In this document: positions 37,601-49,600 of the stretch, piece after piece
Position numbering within the stretch: position 1 is the first letter of the stretch
Layout of the letters: each line of letters begins with the position of its first letter
Source of the DNA: Numida meleagris
Taxonomy: Eukaryota > Chordata > Aves > Galliformes > Numididae
Length of the DNA stretch: 64,000 nucleotides
NCBI RefSeq assembly: GCF_002078875.1
Contig: NC_034424.1
Location: forward strand, 7,605,586-7,669,585
Direction of reading: 5' to 3'
The notes under the pieces: model-generated
What the model was told of the DNA's origin: nothing
Databases searched by the model: none
The model's input: only the letters and a program-made list of their open reading frames with translations
Position numbers and translations under genes: made by a program

Positions 37601-40600
37601 TCCCGTTGGCCGCTTGGTTCGTTCCGTGCTGCCTGGATGGAGCAGGCGCCTGCTCCGTTGTGCCAGAAGTGGGACCCTCCGTGGGGACCCAGTGCGCCGT
37701 GCAGGCAGTGGCTGCGTGTTGTGACCCCGTCCTGCTCGGGGCCACCTCTGCTCGCTGCAGCCCCGCTGGCTCTGCCGGCCCTTCCCTGGAGGTGTTCCCT
37801 TCCCAGCAGTGCATGCTCAGCCCCAGCGGAGAATCGCCCGGCCCCATTAACTCAATCACCCCAAGATGGGGCTGAAGTAAAGGCCTGCGCCTTCCCTCCT
37901 TGGTTTTCCCACGGTGCTGTTGCCTTGGGGGAAACAAACCGGCCACTTTTGCTCCCAGCAGGTGAGGAAGGAGTTACGCAGGGGCAGCCTGGGCTCCCGT
38001 CCCCTCTTGTGTGGTGCTGCCCGTGGGACGGGGACAAGGGTGGGGACCGTCCCCGTGAGCCCAGCACCCTTAAAGCTCCCCATCGTGGGGATGGGTTCCT
38101 GCAGGGCTGTTGCGTCCCGAATCAGAACAAAGTGGTGCGTGAGCCGTGCCGGGCTGCCTGGCTGTCAGCTGTGCTGCTGGTGGCAGATGGCAGCTTAGCG
38201 CCGAAAGGAAAGCAGCAAAGCTCCTGAATCGAGCAGGGGTGAAAGGTCGCAGGAACATCTGCCTCGGGATGGGATGCTTTCAGTGCCCGCATTGCTGCGC
38301 AGGGACACAACCTGTTGCTGGCAGGCTGGGGAAATCCACGCTGTGAGAGGACGAGCAGAAGGGCGATGGGGCTGGGTGCTGCCCTGCAGTTTTGCTCGCA
38401 GGGTGCTGGGACGTGCAGCCCGCCCGGCTCGCCCCCGTTCCCACAATTCATTCATGCTTTTGGTGAGGAGCTCTGCAGAGCTTTCTGGGAGCCCCCCTGC
38501 AGCGCGTTGCTGCTGCTGGGGACGCGCCGAGGATGTGCAGCAGACACAACAAAGGCACGTGCCTGCACCCAGCAGAGCCGTGCTTGGCCCGGGCTCGGTG
38601 CTGGGAGTTTGGGAATTTGGAGCCGCCGTTCCCATCCCCAGGCTGTCCCCTGGGATCTGCTGTCTGACCTCAGCCGGGGCCTTCTGCGTCGCCCTTCGCT
38701 TGCAAATTGCACCGGAGACGTCTGGGTCTGTGCAGTGTTGTGCCGGGATGCAGCATTGAGCTCGGGGATGGTGCAGCAGCTCGGACCTGGGTGGTGGTGG
38801 GCTGCTCCTTTTTGCAACAGCTGAAGGAGATCAGTGTTTCTCAGGTGCTGCTCGGGGCGGAGAGGTGCTGGTATTTGTAGCCTGGGCACTTCGAAGCCAC
38901 TTTCTAATGGCCCTTTGGAGGCATTTTGATGCTGAAGCACCCGCCCTGTCCTTGCTGATGCTCATCTCTGTAATTAAAGTGTAGCTTTAATGTCTCTTAT
39001 GCTAATTCCCAGAGGCGGCTTGGATTCAGTCTGGGCAGTTATTGCTTGGGAAACGCCAAAGGAGAATCCGTAGGGTGACATTCCCTGGGCCACCTGCACC
39101 CCTTGGCGCAGAGCAGACCCTCCACTGGGCACAGCAAGGACTGCACTGGTTTGAATGGTGCTCGCACTGTATTCCTTATTTCTGAATTGCTGCTCAACCA
39201 GCGCTTCCAGTGGCTGGTAGTGCTTCCTTTGCAAGGAAGAGAAATCCGAGGGGTGAGCACGGATCAGTGCTGCCTGTCTCGCTCTCACGCCCGTCATCAA
39301 CCAGCACAGACCCAGCGCTCGGGGCTGCCCTGTGCCCAGCCCTTCCTGCCCCTTCTCACCCTCCCCACCACCTTGTCCCAAGCGCGCTGTAACTCAGCTT
39401 ATAAATAGGCAGAAAGCTGTAAATAAAGCCACAAAGCAGCAAATTGCAGGGCGGGGATCTTTGAGGTCCCTTCCAACCCAACTGTTCTATGACTCTAACT
39501 TCAGAGGTTCCCGGCAGCAGCTGGGTGTGCTGGTGGGGCCCTCGGGGCCCTTCTGATGCATTTGGTGTTGGTGGGAGCTGTGCTGGTCTTAGGAGCATGT
39601 GCACGGATGCAGCCCCAAGCCCTGGCTCTGCACAAAGCCCCAAAGCTCCCTTCGGTTCCCTCGCCGTCCCTGGTGAGCTCCTCCAATTGAATCCCAGAAT
39701 CGTGAAGGTTGGAAAAGTCACCAAGATCACCGGGTCCCCCCCAGCCCGTCCCCACCGTGCGCGCTGACCACGTCCCTCAAACTTGCTAATGAACCTCCCT
39801 GCTCATCACCGGCCCCAGCTCGGGGCGGGGGGGGGGGACGTGCCCTGCTCCTGGCCGTGAGCGCCGAACACCAAAATTGGAAACGATCCGAGCGCTAATT
39901 GGGAGGGAGGGCTCTCCCTGTGCCCCATCTTGGTGCAGGCGCAGCGTCGCCTGTTCCCGCNNNNNNNNNNNNNNNNNNNNNNNNNNNNNNNNNNNNNNNN
40001 NNNNNNNNNNNNNNNNNNNNNNNNNNNNNNNNNNNNNNNNNNNNNNNNNNNCAGCACCATTTCTCCCATTGCGGGACCCCGTGACGCCGCCCCATCCGCC
40101 GCCAGCGGAGCCCGGAGGATTGTTTTAAGAAAAAAAGCGTGTGTGGTGCGGAGAGGCGGGGGCTTAACAGATGACTGCACACACTCAGCGCTCCGCCAGC
40201 GGCGTGCCTTCGCCCGGCCCCGCACAATGGCCCCTTCTCAAGCAGCCGCAGCCCCGCTCCTCGCTGTCCCCATGCAGCCACCCAGAAGCGCCGGCGCCCC
40301 GTGCTCGGAGCCGGGCATCGGGTCCAGGCAGCTGCTCTGCCTCATTAGGATGCACACCTGCTCCCCGCCGCCCTTTGTGCGCTGAGCAGATGCCCTGATT
40401 TATTATTATACACATTTTCTTTTTCATTTGGCCTGGATAATGCCGTCTCATTAACTCAAAATGTCTCAGAATCCTGACAAATTCTCACACAATCCCCAAC
40501 AATGAAATCAGAATTGGGTTAAAAGAAAAAAAAAAAAAAAAAAGAGAGAGAGAGAAAAGTAGGGGAAGAGGAGAGGGGGAGCGGGGCAGGGATGTGCTCC

Positions 40601-43600
40601 TTGCGGCGGCTGCGGGTTGTGGTCATGGGAGCCCTGAATCCAGGATTTGCAGTTGTGGCCATGGGAGCCCCATGGCCCAGTTTTGGGGTTGAGGTGCTCG
40701 TAGGAGCTCTGTGTTCAAGTTTTGGGGTTGTGGTGGCCACGGGAGTCCCGTGTCTTGGCTTTGGGGGTTCTGGTGGCTGTGGGAACCCTGTGCCCTTCCT
40801 TTGGGGTTGTGGTGGCCGTGAGAGCCCCGTGTCCTGCCTTGAAGGTCCTCGGGCTGTGGCTTTCTCCATGCTCCCTGCTCCAGAAATAGCATGCTGGCAC
40901 TGCAGGGCAGAGCTGCAGCATCACCTCGCTCGTCCCGTGCCCTCTCTGCTGCAGCACCCATTGCAGCATGGCCCGTGCAGAATGAGATGTCCACAGGGTT
41001 TGCCCCCGTGCAGCATGTCCCCATCCCCGTGGCTGTGGGTGGCAGATGGCTGAGCCCATGGCCATCACATGCGGACTTTTCTCAGGGTCCCTATGCAGAG
41101 ATACCGAGCTTGGTGAGGGTTTATCTTGGGGGAGGACCTCAGCTGCTCTGAGGTGCAACGTGCCCCACCTGTTACCAGCCAGAGTGGAGCCTGTGTTTCT
41201 TCCCATATGGCTGAGGTCTGTGGATGCAGAGGTTGAAGTGCAGGGCCGTGGCTGCAGGCAGACAGGGGGGGTTCAGCCCGGGGCTGCTGCAGGGCTCCCC
41301 TGCACCGGGTCTGGGGCTGTGTGGGGCTGGCTCTCGAAGCTCTGTGGGGTGAACCACGCGTCCCCCCCTGGGCCTGGGTTTCCTCCTCAGTGTAAGAAGT
41401 GCTTTGGGATGAAAAGCAGGATGCCAGCCGTGGAGACTGTGGTTTTACAAGTCTGCGCAGGCCCCTTGATGGGGGAAGCCTTTGTTGCAGGCGCCTCTTT
41501 CATCTTCCTCTCCTCTCGAGGTGCAGCTCAGCCTAGACCCGTTGCCAACACAGCGGGGCCGGGCGTGCACGTGGTGCCCGTACCCAAGCGGGCACCCCGA
41601 TCCCTGCGACGGGTCACGCTGATGGCATTTCTCACCCCCAGCTGCAGCGGTGCCCACATGGGCGAGCGGTGCCAGCTGCCCAACCCCTGCCTCAGCTCCC
41701 CCTGCAAGAACGCCGGCACCTGCATCCCCCTGGTGCGCGGCAGCACCGCCGACTACACCTGCGTCTGCCGCCTGGGCTTCACCGACGAGCTCTGCCTGAC
41801 ACCCCTGGACAACGCCTGTCTCAACAACCCCTGCCGCAACGGGGGCACCTGCGACCTGGTGACGCTCAGCGAGTACAAGTGCCGCTGCCCGCCGGGCTGG
41901 TCAGGTGAGGGGTGGCCCTGCCACAGTGAGANNNNNNNNNNNNNNNNNNNNNNNNNNNNNNNNNNNNNNNNNNNNNNNNNNNNNNNNNNNNNNNNNNNNN
42001 NNNNNNNNNNNNNNNNNNNNNNNNNNNNNNNNNNNNNNNNNNNNNNNNNNNNNNNNNNNNNNNNNNNNNNNNNNNNNNNNNNNNNNNNNNNNNNNNNNNN
42101 NNNNNNNNNNNNNNNNNNNNNNNNNNNNNNNNNNNNNNNNNNNNNNNNNNNNNNNNNNNNNNNNNNNNNNNNNNNNNNNNNNNNNNNNNNNNNNNNNNNN
42201 NNNNNNNNNNNNNNNNNNNNNNNNNNNNNNNGATTCATGGGATGGGATGGGATGGGATGGGATGGGATGGGATGGGATGGGATGGGATGGGATGGGATGG
42301 GATGGGATGGGATGGGATGAGCAGCCCTTGCTGAGGGCTGCTGCTGGAGAAGGGCACTGAGTTTTGCTCTGTCAGCACTGAAGAAGAATGGAGAGGGTTG
42401 GTAAAGCTGAGCTTGGGAGATGCTCAACTGGGGGGAGTTATTTGCACTCCCTGTAAAGAAAGCTCTCGAGGTGGCTCTGTGCCCCAGCACTAAGAGCTGC
42501 TCTTTGCATCCTCCTCTTCCCTCCCTCCCCAGGTAAAACCTGCCAGCAGGCCGACCCCTGCGCCTCCAACCCCTGTGCCAACGGCGGCCAGTGCGTCCCC
42601 TTCGAAGCCCACTACGTCTGCCGCTGCACGGCCGGCTTCCACGGGGCCAACTGCAAGCAGGACGTGAACGAGTGCAACATCTCACCGCCCGTCTGCAAGA
42701 ACGGCGGCAGCTGCACCAACGAGGTGGGCACCTACCAGTGCTTCTGCAAGCCAGCCTACACCGGGCAGAACTGCGAGCACCTCTACGTGCCCTGCAACCC
42801 CTCGCCCTGCCAGAACGGGGGCACGTGCCGCCAGACCGGGGACACCACCTACGACTGCACCTGTCTGCCAGGTAGGGGCTGCTGGGTGCTCCCTGCAGGG
42901 AGGTGCTGGGGTCGATTTGCAGCTCTCGTGCCTTCGTTTTCCTCTCCCCGGTGCTTCGTGCATGTCACCGCCTGGAGAGTGACAAAGCCACGCGGCGCAG
43001 CGCGCTGTGCTGGCTGGCTTTGGGAAGATGTTGGGCAGCTGTGCCTTAAACAGAGAGGTCAGCTGGGGGCTTTTCGTACGTGGTGATTCACCAGAATAGC
43101 TCTTCCAAAACAACTGTTTCAGCAGAGGCCCCTGTGCGGATGCTCATATTCCAGAATAAGAGTGCCTTTTTCCGCTTTAGCTTAATCCACTTCCAGAATG
43201 GAATTATTGTCCCGGAATAGCTATTTAGAAAGTTTCCGAGTGCAGATGGGCTTGGGGAAGGGAGACCCTGCCCATGCTCACTGCTGCTCCCTCCGGTGAG
43301 CGCGGGAGGAGCCTGGCCGTGCAGGACAGAGAAATGAAGGGCAGCCTCCAAAACGAAGGGCTCCTGCAGGAGCTCTGTGTTCCCATGGGAGCCCCATCCT
43401 CCCTCCTGCCCCACTGCCATGGAGCATCCCTGTGCTGCCATCCCTCTGAGATCTGAGATGGGGATGGGCTCTCCCAGCTGGCAGAGATGTGTCCGCATCC
43501 TGGTACCCATGTCCAGGTGCCTACATCCTGGCACCTATATCTGTCTGCTCGCATCCAGATGCCCCGATCCAGGCATCCGCATCTTGGTACCCAAATCTAG

Positions 43601-46600
43601 TTGCCCACATCCGGAGACCCACATCTTGGTCCCCATGGCCCTGCAGGAGCTCCAGCTTCCTCTCCACACCTGCTCACCCAGGCTAGAGCAAAGCTCTCAT
43701 GCTACCAGCAGCGTTGGGGCTGATGCAAGGAAGGCAGCCCAGCCCCGCCGAGCTGGCACGATGAGCCCGGAGCCAGCAGCTCCCACGGGCACTGCTCAAC
43801 AGGAGCGGCACTGCCGCAGGGTCGGGAAGGAGGAGGGTGGCAAGGAGCAGCACTGGCCTGCCCGCTGCACTGCTGACACTGCAATTCTCCCAGTGTCGGG
43901 CACGGCGGGGTGAGGGATCGCCCCGGGGAGCATCGCTGCCGCAGGGAGATCGGCGCTCACACCCGCTGCGGCTGACTGCCAGGGAATTTGCATGCTGCAC
44001 GGCCTGGTCCGCCTCCCGTGGGTGGCACAGCCCTACAATAGGGCAGGGAGGGCTGTGGGGGGGGACACAGGGGTTCTTCGATAGCTCTGCCATGGGGCAC
44101 AGCTCGTGCGAGGGCTGCATCGGCTTCTGGCAGAGGCACAGGAACCGGGGCTGGTGCTGATGATAAGAGTGATTGATACGCTGGTATGCAGCAAAAACAA
44201 AGTCCCCTTGTCATTTCCTGACTGCACCGGGTTTCTGAAAGCTAAACTAATCTTGTCTGCTTTATCGTGCCATCGCTGCAGAGTGTAACCCTGAGTTTAA
44301 AGTAATTGCAGTACTAATTACTCATTCCGAGGGTTCAAAATGAGTTAGTTCTGGTAACCAGGACATTGCTGGTTATTGCTGCTCGGTCTCAGCCCAACTG
44401 CTTCAAAATGAGGCACAAAGTTATCTGCTCTTCTGCTTTGGACTGGTGCTGGGGTTGGTGTGTGTCCTTCCCCTGATGCTCTCAGGGCTGTGTGCTGCCT
44501 GTCCCCACCACCAAGCACCCACCACTGCGTTGGTGCCAACCCCAGAACAAGGAGCAGTGGCTGTGCTGGGGGTCGGGGTGGCAGATCTCCCAGTAAGGGC
44601 CATTTCGTTTCTGCTGCACATGCCATGGGGTGAGGTCAGGTGCCGCACGGTTTCCATGTGCGCCGTGCTATCAGGTGGAGGTGGTAACAGCAACCTGAGC
44701 AGCCAGGCTGCGCCGAGAGGAGAGCTGAGATTTACTCCGTGCCATGATTCACGCTGTGAGAGGCTTGGAAACAAAGAATTCCCCTCTGGGGGAAACACCA
44801 GCGATGAGGCACTTTAAACGTGAAATTAAAGCGGGGTGATTCAGCGCCGGGTGCCGCGAGCGGCAGTGGGAGCAGCCCAGGTTCATCCCGTCCCCAGCAC
44901 AGCCTCCACCGCTCGGGGTGAGCGTGGCGGGGCCGGGGGCATTGGCACCCTGCGCCGAGGATGGGGCCGCTTGCCAGGCTTGGGAGATTGCTCCCTCCTG
45001 GGGTAACGTGTGCGTCAGGAGTCGGCCCCGCAGGAGGCAGGACGGGGCTGGGGATGAAACCAGGCGCTGGCTTCAAAGGCGTGGGGCAGGGAGCGCCTGC
45101 AGGCTGTCTGCCTGCTAACAGCACCCGGCTGCGGGGATGGCGGCAGGAGGGCACCCCCCGGTGCTGGGAGCCCTGCGGGGCTGTGGGGACGGTGGCACTG
45201 GGCGGGGGCATGGTCGCAGGGAGGTGACACAGTGGTTGTTCTGTGCAGGGTTCACCGGGCAGAACTGCGAGGAGAACGTCGATGACTGTCCGGGGAACAA
45301 CTGCAGGAATGGGGGCACCTGCGTGGATGGCGTCAACACCTACAACTGCCAGTGCCCGCCCGAGTGGACAGGTAGTGCCGGGGGGCAGCAGGAGGACGTG
45401 CTGGGGGACACATCCTGCCCAGAGGACGCATAGCTGGGTGGGGAGAGCGCGGAGACGCCCATCTGGGCGCAAGGAATTGATGGTGCCCCGGCCCCTCACA
45501 GGTCAGTACTGCACGGAGGACGTGGATGAGTGCCAGCTGATGCCCAACGCCTGCCAGAACGGGGGCACCTGCCACAACAACCATGGCGGCTACAACTGCG
45601 TCTGCGTCAACGGCTGGACGGGCGAGGACTGCAGCGAGAACATCGACGACTGCGCCATGGCTGCCTGCTTCCAGGGGGCCACCTGCCACGACCGGGTGGC
45701 CTCTTTCTACTGCGAGTGTCCCCATGGGCGCACAGGTGAGGCCCCATCCCTGCACCACCCTGTGCTGGTGGCAGCTCTTTGCATGTCCCCCCACTCCCCC
45801 AAGGCCTCTGTGCACGGCAAGCTGCATGCCCAGCATCATACTCCTCACCACAGGTTTGCTGTGCCACCTGGATGATGCCTGCATCAGCAACCCCTGCAAC
45901 GAGGGCTCCAACTGCGATACCAACCCTGTCAATGGCAAAGCCATCTGCACGTGTCCTTCGGGGTACATGGGGCCAGCATGCAACCAGGACGTGGATGAGT
46001 GCTCACTGGGTGAGTGTCGTGTCCTAACACCAAGCAGCTCGTACGGCACAGGAGGGAGATGCATCCTATAAGCAACATTTGTCTCTTGTAGGAGCCAACC
46101 CCTGCGAGCATGCAGGGAAATGCATCAATACCCAGGGGTCCTTCCAGTGCCAGTGTATGCAGGGCTACTCGGGCCCCCGCTGTGAGATCGACGTCAATGA
46201 GTGCCTCTCCAACCCCTGCCAGAATGATGCCACCTGCCTGGACCAGATCGGGGAGTTCCAGTGCATCTGCATGCCTGGTGAGTGGGCGCACCGTGCCCTG
46301 GTGCTGGGTGCAGGCAGGGAAGGCTTCGTGTGCCCGTGAGCACTGATTTGGGCTGGTAACCATGAGAGGCTGCTGCACCTGGGGCTAGCACCAAAAGCCT
46401 GTGCAGTGATGGGGTATGGGAGTGGGGAGCTGGGCACCGCCAGCCCTCTGCACTCTTCCTCTTGTTGGCTTGGAATGGGAAATCCATGGTGGATGGTTGC
46501 ATAGGAGCTTTTGCATAAGGTCCTGTCAGCTGGAGCGTGGCTCCTGGGCTGTCCTCATAGAGGCCAAACACCTGCCTGGTGTCGCCTGCCCATCCCTCCG

Positions 46601-49600
46601 TGTTGCATGCCGGTCCCATGGCACTGAGCTGACGGGGCGCTGGGTCTGTCTGCAGGATACGAGGGCGTCTACTGCGAAATCAACACGGACGAGTGCGCCA
46701 GCAGCCCCTGCCTGCACAACGGCAACTGCCTGGATAAGATCAATGAGTTCCACTGCGAGTGCCCCACCGGTACGTGGCAGCCCTCACCGCATCTCTTACG
46801 GCATCCCTGGCGCTGGGTACCAACCCGGGCAGGGCAGAGCCCAACAGTTGGCTCTGTGCATTGCAGAGCTGCAGCCCTGCAGCAGTGTGGGATGCTCACG
46901 GCGAAACCGCACCGTGAGTGGCATCCCCATGCGTGCCGCGGGTTGGGCGCAGAGCCGCCACTTTGGGGATTTTTTCGCCATTCCAGCAATGGGTCGAGCC
47001 CCATTGCTGCACCAGCCCATGGGAGAGGGGAAGGTGGATTAAAGCCCTCGGCTTTGCACTTGAAAAGGCCCCTCTTTGGGAAGGAGGGCCGGGGGCCGGG
47101 GGGCCTCGCCAGCCACTTTGAATGCTGTGTCAAAGTCACGGGGTGGAGCGGAGAATGGGGAGACGGTTAATCTGTGAAAGGAGGTTTTGAAGTTCAGAGA
47201 CTTTGCTCCTCTAGAGATGTAAATAAGATGCTGTCAATGGCGGGTCGCAGCCCAGCATTCAGGGCCCCGCGCAGCCGTCCCCATGGAAACCCGGCGCCCC
47301 GGCTGGGACGTGGGGGGCCCGGCAGGACCTGTGGGCGGTGGGGAGGGGGTGCTCCGGCCATCGGCGGGGACGTGACATCTGCTTCTGTTTCAGGGTTCAA
47401 CGGGCACCTGTGCCAGTTCGACATCGATGAGTGTGCCAGCACCCCCTGCAAGAATGGGGCCAAGTGCGTGGATGGCCCCAACACCTACAGCTGCGAGTGC
47501 ACCGAAGGTGAGGTCCCCATGTCTTGGGGGGGGAGCTCGGGCACACCTGAGCAGGATCGAGTCACCTTCTGCCCTGTGAAGTGCCATAAAACCACGTCAG
47601 TGAGTTATTAGCAAGGAAAGTGCTGATCTTCCCAAAACTTAGCCCAGATCCCAGCTTCCAGCCAGCACCATAACGAGCCCGGTGCTAACGAGGTGTGGCC
47701 CCGCAGCGCCCATCCCACCGCTGCGCTCCCCGGCAGCGATGGGGAAGGAAGGAAGGAAGGAATAAAGCTGCCTCTATGGGGATGCAAGGTGCAGGGCTGC
47801 GGGGGCTCGCGCACCGAAACCCAAGGAGCGATTGCACAGAATGATGACTTGAGCCCTGGTGGCAAACAGTGGCTCTTTTGTGGAGCAGCTCCCGCCAGAA
47901 ATCTTCCAGCTGAATGGCCTCTAATTAGTGTCTTGCTAATGCCAAGCCCCGATGAAAAGCTGCTATGTGGGCTTGGCGGGGTCTAGTCAAAGCTGTACTT
48001 TGTCTTCGGCTCTCCACCCCCGGCCCATCGGGGAGGGAGCTGGCCAGGAGAATAGGATCTGCTGGGGGGTGATTATTCGGGGGTGCATGCGGCCACCCCC
48101 CCCCGCACGCTCCGGGACGAGACGCGGGCGAGCGCGGGGCCCCGCTCCTGAGCCGAGGCGGCTTAATGCAGGGCATTGTGTGCCCCGGGACAAAGCCCGC
48201 GAGCCGGGCGCTGAAAGGCCCTGTGCCTGGGGGAGCTCCACTGCCCTGTGCCCTGCACCTGGGGGGGTCCTGCTGCACTGGTGCTGCTGGTGCAGTGGGT
48301 GGGTGCTCCCATGTGCCTGGCTCAGGTGGGCAGGTACATCTCGTGTTGTGACCTCACCTCCTCCGTCCTCACCCCGACGTGCTCCATCGTCACCCCATAT
48401 CTTCCATCCTCACCCCATGTCTTCCATCTGCACCCCATGTCCTCCATCCTCACCCTGTGTCTCCAATGGCTCCAGGTTTCTCGGGCGTACACTGTGAGAT
48501 CGACGTTGACGAGTGCAACCCTGACCCGTGCCACTATGGGACCTGCAAGGACAGCATCGCCGCCTTCACCTGCCTGTGCCAGCCCGGCTACACGGGCCAC
48601 CGCTGCGACATCAACATCAATGAGTGCCAGAGCCAGCCCTGCAGAAATGGGGGGACCTGCCAGGACAGGGACAACGCCTACAACTGTCTGTGCCTCAAGG
48701 GGACCACAGGTAAGCAACGGGAGCACCTGGGGTGGCGGTGCCGGCAAGGCACCCAGCCTGTTCCCGGACGGGTTCACAGTGATGCTTTGGGAGGGCACTG
48801 ACAGCAGCTGCCTTGATTTTGGGGATGCCCTGGGGCGGGGGTGTCCTCGGCCAGGGCGAGTTTTCCCGGTTTAGCACCCGCACCCCGGCTGGAAGCTGTC
48901 TGCGGGGGAGGCTTTGTTGTGGTGTGGGGGCAGCGCCCGCAGGGTTTGTTGTGCCTCGTCAGCAGGGCCGGGGGCACGCTGCTAACACCCCCGCTTTCCT
49001 CCTCAAGGGCCCAACTGCGAGATCAACCTGGATGACTGTGCCAGCAACCCCTGCGACTACGGCAAGTGCATCGACAAGATCAATGGCTACGAGTGCACCT
49101 GCGAGCCGGGGTACACAGGTGAGAGCGGGGCACAGTGAGGCGAGGAATGGGGCACTGAGAGCAGCCAGGGGGGCCAGGGTCTCGGGGAGGTTCTGCCCTC
49201 GCCTTGGGCACCCAGCAGTGCTGCCACCCCAGCCCAACACCTCCCAGTTGTCTGAGCGGGCGATTCCAGCTGGAGTCAAAATCAAAGGCGTTCCAGTGCC
49301 GGGAATCCGACTCCCATTGCATCCACTCCCATGGGTATCGGGTTGCTGCCTTGTCTAACTGGTTTGTTTGATCAACGCTGCAAAAAGCGAAGGGCTTTGA
49401 TAGCGGCAGACCCCGCCGGCTCCCTGCTCGCGGCAGCAAGGGCTGCGGGGCCACGCGGCTCTTTGTGCTCCTGCTTGCCAGGAGCCTTCCATAAAGCCGT
49501 CCTTTGTCAGCCCCAGCAGGTAGGGTTACAGGCTGAAATTGGCTCCCTCCGATAGTCCCTCCTCAACCACAGAAGCCCACAGCACGGCCCCCTCCTGATT

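Larger units (their letters stand above)
30082..41641 (+). other. NOTCH1: Intron 2 (11.6 kb)
   Basis: The largest intron of the gene; intron 2 is also large in mammals, where I recall reported NOTCH1 enhancers. It contains two N gaps, CR1 fragments, a 39-bp minisatellite and at least six AT-rich candidate elements listed separately. No coding exon is supported inside it. Confidence 0.9.
41905..42532 (+). other. NOTCH1: Intron 3
   Basis: It contains the 300-N gap, a GGGAT array and a short unremarkable remainder before the exon 4 acceptor. Confidence 0.9.
42872..45248 (+). other. NOTCH1: Intron 4 (2.4 kb)
   Basis: It contains a degenerate repeat and one AT-rich candidate element, both listed, and no supported exon. 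Confidence 0.9.

Noticed and set aside
40592..41053. 153-codon frame over the intron 2 minisatellite
   Set aside because: Its repeats are translated minisatellite units; the frame has no splice link to NOTCH1.
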